From: Desulfovibrio sp. Dsv1
GTDB lineage: Bacteria; Desulfobacterota; Desulfovibrionia; Desulfovibrionales; Desulfovibrionaceae
DNA length: 9,596 bases
Reading direction: 5' to 3'
Assembly (NCBI GenBank): GCA_000403945.1
Contig: APFI01000232.1
Coordinates: 1-9,596 of the forward strand
The notes beneath the pieces were generated by a model that saw only the letters and a list, made by a program, of their open reading frames with translations, did not search any database and was not told the DNA's origin. The translations under genes and the position numbers were made by a program. Below, in pieces: positions 1-5,657 of this stretch; position 1 is the stretch's first letter, and every line of letters begins with the position of its first letter.

Positions 1-47
1 CGGAGTCCAGTCCAACCCACAACCTGCACACAGGAGGACATCACGTC

Positions 48-1211
48 ATGCCTTTTTCTCATTTCACCGTCAAAAAGATCGTTCACGGCAACGGCTCCAT
101 CAAGGATGCCGCCAAGGAAGTCAAGAGCCTCAAGGGCTCCCGTGCCCTGATCGTTACCGATCCCGGTCTGGCCAAGCTGAACGTGCAGCAGCCTCTGGAA
201 GAGGTTCTGACCGCGGGCAGCATTGCCTGGGAACTCTTCGCCAAGGCCGAGCTCGAGCCCAGCATGGATTCCATCCAGGCCTGCGCCGACGCGGCCAAGG
301 ACTTCAAGGCCGATGTGCTCATCGGCTTCGGCGGCGGCAGTGCCCTGGACACCACCAAGGCCGCCGCTGTGCTGCTCTCCAACGAGGGGCCGATTGACAA
401 ATATTTCGGTATGAACCTGGTGCCCAATCCGTCCCTGCCCAAGATACTGATTCCCACCACAGCGGGAACGGGCAGCGAAATGACCAACATCTCCGTTCTG
501 GCCGACACCAAGAACGGCGGCAAGAAGGGCGTGGTTTCCGAGCACATGTACGCCGACGTGGTGCTGCTCGACGCGTCGCTCACCGTGGGCTTGCCCCCGC
601 GTGTCACCGCGATGACCGGCGTTGACGCCTTCGTGCACGCCATGGAGTCCTTCTGCGGCATCGCGGCCACCCCCATCACCGACGCCCTCAACCTGGCCGC
701 CATGAAAATGGTGGGCGCCAACATCCGGCAGGCCTACGCCAACGGTGGCAATCTGGCCGCCCGGGACGCCATGCTCTACGGCTCGGCCCTGGCCGGCATG
801 GGCTTTGGCAACACGCAAAACGGCATCATTCATGCGGTGGGCACCACCTTGCCTGTGGAGTGCCACATCCCTCATGGCCTGGCGATAGCCATTTGTTCCC
901 CCTTCTCCGTGGGCTTCAACTACATCGCCAATCCGGACAAGTACGCCACTGTGGCCGATATTCTGCGTGGCGAAGACCGCGTCGGCATGATGAGTGTGCT
1001 TGACCGCGCCGCCGATGTGGAGGCCGCTTTCCGCGATCTGCTGAGGGATCTCGACATCAAGACCGGCCTTGCCCACTACAAGGTGAAGAAAGAAGACCTG
1101 CCGGCCAGTGCCGACCGCGCCTTTGCCGCCAAGCGCCTGCTGGACAACAACCCCAGAAAGGCCAGTCGCGACCAGATTCTGGCCCTGTTGGAGGCGAATT
1201 TCGAGAACTGA
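48..1211 (+). CDS. Iron-containing alcohol dehydrogenase (group III Fe-ADH; candidate sulfoacetaldehyde reductase, SarD-like)
   Basis: This 387-residue protein is a full-length cytoplasmic Fe-dependent alcohol dehydrogenase, an NAD(P)H-linked enzyme interconverting an aldehyde and an alcohol. Seen: the dinucleotide-binding motif GFGGGSALD (residues 93-101), the TTAGTGSE segment (137-144), and the metal ligand set Asp193, His197 (GVDAFVHAME), His262 (IIHAVG) and His276 (IPHG), the same D-H-H-H pattern as FucO. All key residues are intact and the length is normal for the family. The ATG is preceded by AGGAGG at 32-37. Substrate cannot be read from motifs. The nearby amino acid and TRAP transporters make sulfoacetaldehyde reduction to isethionate (SarD, taurine pathway of Bilophila-type bacteria) a reasonable inference; 1,3-propanediol, lactaldehyde, ethanol or butanol dehydrogenase activity remains possible. 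The family is certain, the substrate is not. Confidence 0.93.
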   Translation: MPFSHFTVKKIVHGNGSIKDAAKEVKSLKGSRALIVTDPGLAKLNVQQPLEEVLTAGSIAWELFAKAELEPSMDSIQACADAAKDFKADVLIGFGGGSALDTTKAAAVLLSNEGPIDKYFGMNLVPNPSLPKILIPTTAGTGSEMTNISVLADTKNGGKKGVVSEHMYADVVLLDASLTVGLPPRVTAMTGVDAFVHAMESFCGIAATPITDALNLAAMKMVGANIRQAYANGGNLAARDAMLYGSALAGMGFGNTQNGIIHAVGTTLPVECHIPHGLAIAICSPFSVGFNYIANPDKYATVADILRGEDRVGMMSVLDRAADVEAAFRDLLRDLDIKTGLAHYKVKKEDLPASADRAFAAKRLLDNNPRKASRDQILALLEANFEN

Positions 1212-1323
1212 GCCCAGATCCGGAGCACGGACGCTTTATCCGCTTCAGGAGCACGTAAAGCCGTCGAAAGCTTTGTCTTGCAGTGCGGCTGATTGTTACG
1301 ATTATTCTTTCTTCTTTTGCAAC

Positions 1324-1377
1324 AGTGGGGGAGCCTGGCATGGAACGTATATCGATCATACCATGGTTGCCCCCACT
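1324..1377. repeat. Long inverted repeat / hairpin downstream of the Fe-ADH gene
   Basis: AGTGGGGG (1324-1331) pairs perfectly with CCCCCACT (1370-1377). Inside it, CATGG (1339-1343) pairs with CCATG (1361-1365), leaving a 17-nt AT-rich loop. No T-tract follows on the plus strand, so it is not a classical intrinsic terminator. It could be a 3' stabilising hairpin, a Rho-associated end or a regulator site. It starts 113 nt after the dehydrogenase stop codon. Confidence 0.6.
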
Positions 1378-1497
1378 ATCCAGCAAGCCGCTACCAGAGC
1401 CCCTGGAATTCAGGCGGGGCTTGTCAGCGGTCAGGTGTTCAAATGATGTGGAGGTGAACCTGAAAGGAAAATTTGAAGCATAACTGTTCTTTTTCGA

Positions 1498-1510
1498 CCA
1501 ATTCAATTGG
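1498..1510. promoter_or_regulatory. 13 bp palindrome, possible operator
   Basis: CCAATT-C-AATTGG is a perfect palindrome with one central base, AT-rich at its core. It lies about 45 bp upstream of the extended -10 candidate and 238 bp upstream of the permease start. That position suits a dimeric regulator, but no regulator gene is in view and the function is inferred from symmetry and position only. Confidence 0.3.
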
Positions 1511-1551
1511 ACAACGAGGCCGAAATCACCTCTCCGCGCATTGCGGTACGC

Positions 1552-1560
1552 TGGTATTAT
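1552..1560 (+). promoter_or_regulatory. Extended -10 promoter candidate for the APC permease
   Basis: TGGTATTAT contains TG-N-TATTAT, five of six matches to TATAAT plus the extended TG dinucleotide. No good -35 hexamer is seen 16-18 bp upstream, which extended -10 promoters can tolerate. Transcription would begin near 1567, giving a leader of about 180 nt that carries the direct repeat. Single-motif evidence, hence low confidence. Confidence 0.3.
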
Positions 1561-1664
1561 TCGTTGTTTTGTGCATGAACGGGTGCATCTTTTTTGGAAG
1601 ATCAACACATTTCCTCCAAGAATGAGCCATGAACCGGTAGTCATTGCCTCCAGGGAAGCCAGCC

Positions 1665-1702
1665 GATCCGCATGAACCATTACTGATCCGCATGAACCAT
1701 TA
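1665..1702 (+). repeat. 18 bp tandem direct repeat upstream of the permease
   Basis: GATCCGCATGAACCATTA occurs exactly twice, at 1665-1682 and 1685-1702, with a period of 20 bp, close to two helical turns. The second copy ends 45 bp before the permease ATG. Same-face spacing suits cooperative protein binding; a local duplication is the alternative. Confidence 0.75.
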
Positions 1703-1736
1703 ATGAGATGGAGCAGAAATGGCGCTGAACACATTG

Positions 1737-1743
1737 AAGGAGG
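1737..1743 (+). promoter_or_regulatory. Ribosome binding site that fixes the permease start
   Basis: AAGGAGG lies 4 nt before the ATG at 1748 and selects it over the in-frame ATG at 1703, which has no such site. Confidence 0.8.
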
Positions 1744-1747
1744 AATT

Positions 1748-3238
1748 ATGAACTCACATTCGCCGGAACAAGCAGCAGACTGTGCCGTACTCGAAGAGGA
1801 CCGTATCGTACTCAAGAAGTCCCTGTCGCCGTTTCAGGTCTGGACACTGGCTTTGGGTTGCATCCTCGGCTGGGGGTGCTTCGTATTGCCGGGCATTCGC
1901 TTTCTTCCCCAAGCCGGCCCCATAGCCGCGTGCATCGGCTTTATCCTCGGTGCCGGCCTGCTCGCTTTTATCGCCCTGAGTTATGGGAAAATGATCGAAT
2001 ACTATCCTGTGGCGGGCGGAGAATTCGCCTATGCCTACGCCGGATTCGGTCCGACAGCCGCATTCATCTGTGGGTGGGCCCTGGCACTCGGTTACACCTG
2101 TATCATCGCCTTGAATGCCACAGCCATTGCACTGCTCACCCGGTTCCTGCTGCCAGGCCTGTTCGAATGGGGATACATGTATACCATCGCGGGATGGGAT
2201 GTGTACGCCGGAGAGCTGATGTTACTTTCCGGAGCCGTGTTGCTTTTTGGTTTCATCAATTACCGGGGCGTGAGCTTTGCAGGTGGCACACAGGCAATTC
2301 TGGCCCTGATTCTGGTGACCGGCGTAGTTGTTTTCTGCTGCGGCTCCTTTTTCGCACCTACAGCGCATCTGGACAATTTGCGCCCATTCTTCGCACAAAA
2401 CGTATCGCCTCTGGGCGCCGTGGCCTCCATAGTGGCCATAGCCCCTTGGTTGTACGTGGGTTTTGATACCATCCCTCAGGCGGCGGAGGAATTCGACTTT
2501 CCGCCGAACAAGTCCACGTTCCTCATGGTGGCTGCCATTCTGCTTGGCGGAGGCATATACGCGCTGGTCACGCTGGGTGTGGGCGTTGTTCTCCCGTATC
2601 CCGAACTGCTGGCTGCAAATCATGTCTGGACCACAGGCTATGTCGCCAGGTTCACGTTGGGCTCCGTGGGGAGCATCATTCTCGCCCTGACCGTGTTGGC
2701 GGCCATCCTCACCGGCATCAATGGCTTTTATATCGCCACCAGTCGTCTGCTGTTCGGCATGGCCCGCGCCAAATTCCTGCCGGAATGCTTCAACAGGGTT
2801 CATCATAAACATCATTCCCCACATTGCACCGTCGTATTCACCATGATCGTGGCCCTCACCGCACCGTGGTTCGGTCGGGAAGCCTTGAACTGGGTGGTGG
2901 ACATGTCGGCCATTGGCACGGTCATCGCCTACGGATTCACAGCCATGACCGCATACCGTTTCATGGCGGCACATCCGACACTGCCCGGGTCCGGCCGCGA
3001 CAAAGTTTATGCCGTCATCGGCGTATGCACATCACTTCTGTGTCTGGGACTGCTGACCATTCCTGGTTCTCCGGCAGCCATTGCCATCGAATCCTGGTAT
3101 GCCCTGCTGGTCTGGTGCGGCCTTGGTGCCATTTTCTACATGATCAGGCGTGCGGACCTGAAGTCCATGAAGACCGAAGAATTTTCTACCCTCATTTTGG
3201 GTAAGGCGGACATGCCGATCTTTTTCAAACGGAAATAG
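1748..3238 (+). CDS. APC-superfamily amino acid permease
   Basis: A 496-residue inner-membrane carrier with a short hydrophilic N-terminus (about 28 residues) and around twelve hydrophobic segments. Segment 1 carries the broken-helix glycine motif of APC transporters (ILGWGCFVLPG, GWG at 41-43). Segment 6 carries the family hallmark APWLYVGFDTIPQAAEE near residues 231-247, where the substrate is normally contacted. The length is typical for the amino acid-polyamine-organocation superfamily. The family usually moves amino acids or amines by proton/sodium symport or exchange. The exact substrate is not visible; taurine or another amino acid/amine is inferred from the location behind the Fe-ADH. 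It appears to be transcribed alone: a 536 bp gap separates it from the dehydrogenase, and the next genes are convergent. The product ends in a basic tail (FFKRK). Confidence 0.9.
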   Translation: MNSHSPEQAADCAVLEEDRIVLKKSLSPFQVWTLALGCILGWGCFVLPGIRFLPQAGPIAACIGFILGAGLLAFIALSYGKMIEYYPVAGGEFAYAYAGFGPTAAFICGWALALGYTCIIALNATAIALLTRFLLPGLFEWGYMYTIAGWDVYAGELMLLSGAVLLFGFINYRGVSFAGGTQAILALILVTGVVVFCCGSFFAPTAHLDNLRPFFAQNVSPLGAVASIVAIAPWLYVGFDTIPQAAEEFDFPPNKSTFLMVAAILLGGGIYALVTLGVGVVLPYPELLAANHVWTTGYVARFTLGSVGSIILALTVLAAILTGINGFYIATSRLLFGMARAKFLPECFNRVHHKHHSPHCTVVFTMIVALTAPWFGREALNWVVDMSAIGTVIAYGFTAMTAYRFMAAHPTLPGSGRDKVYAVIGVCTSLLCLGLLTIPGSPAAIAIESWYALLVWCGLGAIFYMIRRADLKSMKTEEFSTLILGKADMPIFFKRK

Positions 3239-3245
3239 TTCTGTC

Positions 3246-3262
3246 CCTGAAAAAATTTCAGG
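3246..3262. repeat. A/T-rich hairpin just after the permease stop
   Basis: CCTGAAA (3246-3252) pairs with TTTCAGG (3256-3262) around an AAA loop, beginning 8 nt after the stop codon. With the hairpin at 3269-3299 it may form the 3' end of the permease transcript. A closely related arm pair recurs at 8491-8519. Confidence 0.5.
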
Positions 3263-3268
3263 CAGGCA

Positions 3269-3299
3269 GCGATGACAGCAGGGGTTACGCTGTCATCGC
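3269..3299. terminator. Perfect 11-bp hairpin, possible terminator of the permease transcript
   Basis: GCGATGACAGC (3269-3279) and GCTGTCATCGC (3289-3299) are exact reverse complements around a 9-nt loop. The stem is stable and lies 31 nt after the stop codon, as a terminator would, but no U-tract follows. It is therefore either a Rho-assisted end with a protective hairpin or a mRNA-stability element. Confidence 0.45.
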
Positions 3300-3312
3300 A
3301 GGTGACGTGGGG

Positions 3313-3341
3313 TTGACATGCCCTTGAGCCCCATGGCGAAT
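3313..3341 (+). promoter_or_regulatory. Promoter candidate with a perfect -35 box in the convergent gap
   Basis: TTGACA (3313-3318) matches the sigma-70 -35 consensus completely. At 17 bp spacing the -10 is GCGAAT (3336-3341), which matches only AAT. It precedes the cluster of stems at 3357-3540 and would start a transcript near 3348. The poor -10 keeps confidence low. Confidence 0.25.
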
Positions 3342-3347
3342 TTACAG

Positions 3348-3547
3348 CGTATCAGGCCAGGGTCCATTACCTGGTTTTACGGTAGGCTTATCATGCATCA
3401 TGATCGTCACCCTGTTCCTGATCCGCGCTCTCCACTTATCGGAAAGTAACAGGGTGCTGCTGCCCTGCTCACGGGAATCGCTGCGCCGATCGGTCAGAAA
3501 GGCCATCGGCGCCCCCGTCCCGTGACCGGAGCATACCGGTTTGTTTA
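3348..3547 (+). ncRNA. Candidate structured small RNA (unrecognised family)
   Basis: About 200 nt with a consistent series of stems on the plus strand: CCAGG/CCTGG (3357-3361/3370-3374), ATCATG/CATGAT (3390-3395/3399-3404), CACCCTGTT/AACAGGGTG (3408-3416/3448-3456), then TCACGGG/CCCGTGA (3469-3475/3519-3525) enclosing GCGCCGAT/ATCGGCGC (3483-3490/3505-3512). CAGGG (3450-3454) can alternatively pair with CCCTG (3463-3467), which would break the 9-bp stem. The unit ends in ACCGG-AGCATA-CCGGT followed by TTGTTTA (3525-3547), and a perfect -35 lies upstream. I do not recognise an Rfam family. The alternative is that these are unrelated stems in a termination zone. Confidence 0.25.
3525..3547 (+). 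terminator. Weak intrinsic-terminator-like hairpin
   Basis: ACCGG (3525-3529) pairs with CCGGT (3536-3540) around AGCATA, followed by TTGTTTA. The stem is short and the T-tract is interrupted by G, so termination would be weak. It would mark the 3' end of the small RNA candidate. Confidence 0.3.
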
Positions 3548-3765
3548 CACCGCCGCTGCGGAAGCAGGCAGATCGCCGTGCCACCATCTTCTACGCCCTG
3601 TTCATTGGTGTTCCATGCGCCGCGAACGCAAGTTCAGGTGATCATGTCCGCCTTGAAAAGATTTCCTGGCTGGCAAGATTGCCCCTGTTGGCGACCTTTC
3701 CGAAACCGGCGCTGTGGCTTCTCAGCCTGCTGCGAAGGTGAACCTGGAGTGAGAGTCCTGCCTCA

Positions 3766-3781
3766 TGCCGAATCCTCGGCA
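3766..3781 (-). terminator. Short hairpin after the exporter operon
   Basis: TGCCGA (3766-3771) pairs with TCGGCA (3776-3781) around a 4-nt loop. It starts about 25 nt beyond the stop codon of the minus-strand operon. No U-tract follows in that orientation, so it is at most a weak or Rho-assisted termination signal. Confidence 0.25.
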
Positions 3782-3805
3782 GGCGGGCGCCCCGGATGAT
3801 CGGCT

Positions 3806-4249
3806 TCAGCGGATGTTTTCGTAGTAAAACCGCAGGAGCTTGGCCAGGGAGGTGGCCAGCATGATGCCCACCGCCAGGGCCAGAGCGAGCCCCATGGTCT
3901 GCGCTGCCTTCCCGGCAAAGGCATGGAGGTCTCCCCGCAGCAGGGCGTTGACCGAATAGTACAGGCCGCCGCCGGGGATGAAGGGGATGACAGTGGGAAT
4001 CAGCGGCACGGTGACCGGCGTTTTCAGAACGATGGCCCAGACCTCCGCATAGGCGGTGAGCAGCACCGCCGAAATGAAAAAACCGAGATAGGGATTGCCG
4101 GTCACCTGAACGAAGACCAGATAAAAGCCCCAGAAGAAGGCGCCGCCCACTGCCGGCACCAGAATGCGCTTTCCCCGCATGTTGTACAGCAGGGCAAAAC
4201 CCAGAGAACCAAAAAAGGCAGCGAGGACCGCCATATATGCCTGAGTCAC
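3806..4249 (-). CDS. ThrE_2-type exporter subunit (YjjB-like, DUF3815)
   Basis: A 147-residue membrane protein, the small half of a split threonine/serine exporter family transporter. The segment IPTVIPFIPGGGLYYS (84-99) and the start AFFGSLGFALLYNMRG (11-26) are typical of this family; about four to five hydrophobic segments follow one another. I chose the GTG at 4249 because AGGAGG (minus strand, 4261-4256) is 6 nt upstream and the GTG overlaps the partner's stop codon as GTGA. A longer open frame reaches back to 4651 but overlaps the partner gene and has no family support; an ATG at 4234 is a weaker alternative start. It acts with the larger subunit encoded just upstream. In Corynebacterium ThrE the two halves are one polypeptide; in E. 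coli YjjP/YjjB they are separate, as here. The substrate is unknown (amino acids or dicarboxylates in relatives). Confidence 0.85.
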   Translation of the reverse strand: MTQAYMAVLAAFFGSLGFALLYNMRGKRILVPAVGGAFFWGFYLVFVQVTGNPYLGFFISAVLLTAYAEVWAIVLKTPVTVPLIPTVIPFIPGGGLYYSVNALLRGDLHAFAGKAAQTMGLALALAVGIMLATSLAKLLRFYYENIR

Positions 4250-5028
4250 AATTGGCCTCCTGTGGCCAGAATCGCTGCTGCGAAACCGCCTGCTACGCAC
4301 AGCGCAATCAGCATCGCCTCCATAAAATGCAGCAATCCTGTCATCATGTCGCCACTGATGAAATCGCGAAAGGAGTTGGTCAGGATGACGCCCGGAATCA
4401 GCAGCATGATGCTTCCGATCATGATGGCATCCAGATTCCGCCCCAAGCCCGTGCTGCAGACGGCGATGCAGGCCAGTCCCGCCAGAAAGGAGGTCAGGGT
4501 GTTGGAGAACATGGGCATGATCTGCGGCCGGTCCAGCAGAAAGACCAGAGCACGGATAATGGCGCCCACCAGGCAGGCCGCGCACGCGTCGCGCAGGGAA
4601 CCGCCGAAAAATACCGTAAAGGAGGCGCCGATCAAGGCGCCGACCAGACACTGCACCGGCCAGGAGTAGCGTTTCCCGGCACGCACAGCGTCAAATTTCT
4701 CCCGCACCGTCGCATAGTCGTACTGCTCCCGGCAGATGCTCCTGGACAGGCTGTTGAGTGCATCCAGTCTGGTCATGTCGATGCCGTAGCGCAACACGCG
4801 CCGCGACTGGCTCTCCCAGTGTCCGTCCGGCGTTTCGACCGTGGCCATGATCATCGAGGCCATCGAAAAAACATGCACCTGCTTCATGCCGTAGGCTTTA
4901 CTGAGCCGCCGGATCGTATCCTCGACACGCCAGGCCTCTGCGCCGTTGATCAAAAGCTGCTCCCCGATATCGATGGCGCAGGCGAGCACCTGCTCCGGCG
5001 TGATATTCCGGGTCCTGTCTGTTCCCAT
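4246..5028 (-). CDS. ThrE-type exporter subunit (YjjP-like, DUF1212)
   Basis: A 260-residue inner-membrane protein, the larger half of the split ThrE exporter. It has a cytoplasmic N-terminal domain of about 115 residues with the family motif DIGEQLLINGAEAWRVEDT (20-38), then five or so hydrophobic helices, including LLIPGVILTNSFRD (209-222). ThrE relatives export threonine/serine; E. coli YjjPB has been linked to succinate export. The start at 5028 is preferred: the family motif then begins near residue 20, and an AGGGGAAA-like site lies upstream. An in-frame ATG at 5115 would add 29 polar residues without family support, and it overlaps a promoter candidate. It is translationally coupled to the small subunit by a 4-nt overlap. 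The gene is divergent from dctP. Export of a catabolic product such as an amino acid is inference. Confidence 0.87.
   Translation of the reverse strand: MGTDRTRNITPEQVLACAIDIGEQLLINGAEAWRVEDTIRRLSKAYGMKQVHVFSMASMIMATVETPDGHWESQSRRVLRYGIDMTRLDALNSLSRSICREQYDYATVREKFDAVRAGKRYSWPVQCLVGALIGASFTVFFGGSLRDACAACLVGAIIRALVFLLDRPQIMPMFSNTLTSFLAGLACIAVCSTGLGRNLDAIMIGSIMLLIPGVILTNSFRDFISGDMMTGLLHFMEAMLIALCVAGGFAAAILATGGQL
4256..4261 (-). promoter_or_regulatory. Ribosome binding site that fixes the small ThrE_2 subunit start
   Basis: AGGAGG on the minus strand, inside the end of the upstream gene, is 6 nt from the GTG at 4249. This decides between that GTG and the longer or shorter alternatives. Confidence 0.8.
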
Positions 5029-5105
5029 ATTGAGGTTTCCCCTATGCGCCCCTTTCGTTGCTGAAGCGGCATTTCTGTCAGCTTTCTGGTTGCCTGCGGC
5101 TCCTT

Positions 5106-5134
5106 CATATAGCATTTGCAGGGGCGTGATGCAA
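5106..5134 (-). promoter_or_regulatory. Promoter candidate for the exporter operon
   Basis: On the minus strand TTGCAT (5134-5129) and TATATG (5111-5106) are separated by exactly 17 bp. Matches are modest (3 and 4 of 6). It would give a leader of about 70 nt before the ATG at 5028 and argues against the ATG at 5115, which it overlaps. Confidence 0.25.
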
Positions 5135-5213
5135 ACAGGAAGGCGGTGCGTTGCCCTGCTGGCAGGGCCGGCAGCCCGGCGGGCACGGCAAGCGTTTCCG
5201 AGACAGGAGGCAG

Positions 5214-5417
5214 GTGATTGATGTTCGTTTCAGGGCCAACACGCCGGAAATGATTGATGGCATCAAAAAGAGTGCCTCGTTCAAGACGGCCTCAAGGCCA
5301 TGGGCTTTGGCGCCCGCACAGCCCAGACTCTGCCTGGGGACTGTGGCCAAGGGGACAGACCTGGCGTGGAGCTGGTGGACGCACCTCATCCTGCAAGGCC
5401 TTCCCGCTGCAGGCTGA
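5214..5417 (+). pseudogene. Possible degraded gene fragment, unrecognised
   Basis: After AGGAGG (5205-5210), a GTG at 5214 (only 3 nt away, short spacing) opens a frame reading VIDVRFRANTPEMIDGIKKS. Its first 23 or so codons look like genuine protein. Further on, the frame offset by one base reads DGLKAMGFGARTAQTL, again with protein-like codon use, as if one base had been lost near 5281. Neither frame continues into anything recognisable, and the extended frame ends at 5417. This could be a frameshifted remnant of an old gene or chance; I cannot name a parent family. Confidence 0.2.
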
Positions 5418-5644
5418 GCCGCAAAAAAGGGCCATACGCCTGTTCGGGCTGGCGTAATGCTGCCCGAGCGTGTAGCTTATCGTGAAAATAAACGGAGTTG
5501 CCTATGGTTCGAGGCAGCGTGCAAGGCAGTGTCTCATCGGGCTGTTCAAGCCGGGGGAGAAGAAAGTCCCCAGGAGGACAGGACACCTCTGCGCATTCAC
5601 TGAGAGTCAGGCATGAGGCACTGCAATTTATTCTTTCTACCTTT

Positions 5645-5650
5645 GGGAGG
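5645..5650 (+). promoter_or_regulatory. Ribosome binding site that fixes the dctP start
   Basis: GGGAGG is 7 nt before the ATG at 5658. This start leaves a clean signal peptide; the in-frame ATG at 5613 would add 15 residues in front of it and has no comparable site. Confidence 0.8.
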
Positions 5651-5657
5651 CATAACG

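Larger units (their letters stand above)
1212..1747. other. Intergenic gap with hairpin, palindrome, promoter candidate and direct repeat
   Basis: No convincing gene lies in these 536 bases. The gap holds a repeated GGAGCACG (1222-1229 and 1248-1255), a long hairpin at 1324-1377, a palindrome at 1498-1510, an extended -10 candidate near 1552-1560 and an 18 bp direct repeat at 1665-1702, each listed separately. A GTG-initiated frame at 1283-1483 (66 codons) has a hydrophobic start but no ribosome binding site and an unconvincing remainder. The permease downstream therefore probably has its own regulated promoter and a leader of roughly 180 nt. Confidence 0.6.
3239..3805. other. Structured gap between convergent genes
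   Basis: These 567 bases separate the end of the permease (+) from the end of the ThrE-type operon (-). No frame inside resembles a protein; short frames such as 3541-3741 lack a ribosome binding site and recognisable motifs. Instead there are many inverted repeats: 3246-3262, 3269-3299, 3357-3374, 3390-3404, 3408-3456, 3469-3525, 3525-3540 and 3766-3781. Some presumably stop the two converging transcripts; the middle group may belong to a separate RNA. Confidence 0.6.
5029..5657. other. Divergent intergenic region between exporter operon and dctP
   Basis: About 630 bases without a secure gene, between divergently transcribed units, so it should hold promoters for both. It contains a promoter candidate for the minus-strand operon, a possible gene relic (5214-5417), a small frame (5504-5665) running into dctP, and a short inverted repeat GGGGA/TCCCC near 5552-5572. 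No convincing sigma-70 or sigma-54 promoter for dctP was found by eye. Confidence 0.6.

Noticed and set aside
83..724. Long minus-strand open frame (213 codons) opposite the dehydrogenase
   Set aside because: It lies wholly antisense to a clear Fe-ADH gene; its Ser/Ala/Arg-rich product has no family features and is a shadow of GC-rich codon use.
1283..1483. 66-codon GTG frame with a hydrophobic start in the gap after the dehydrogenase
   Set aside because: No ribosome binding site, an unconvincing C-terminal half, and it overlaps a strong hairpin; not reported as a gene.
3541..3741. 66-codon frame in the convergent gap ending in a hydrophobic Leu-rich stretch
   Set aside because: It has no ribosome binding site and its start lies on the T-rich tail of a hairpin; no recognisable motif.
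4250..4651. N-terminal extension of the small ThrE_2 subunit to an ATG at 4651
   Set aside because: It would overlap the large subunit gene by 400 bp and encodes Arg-rich sequence without family support, while AGGAGG plus GTG at 4249 gives a normal-length protein.
5175..5200. GGGCACG...TTTCC resembling a sigma-54 promoter
   Set aside because: The -12 GC is not at the required distance from the -24 GG, so it does not fit the consensus.
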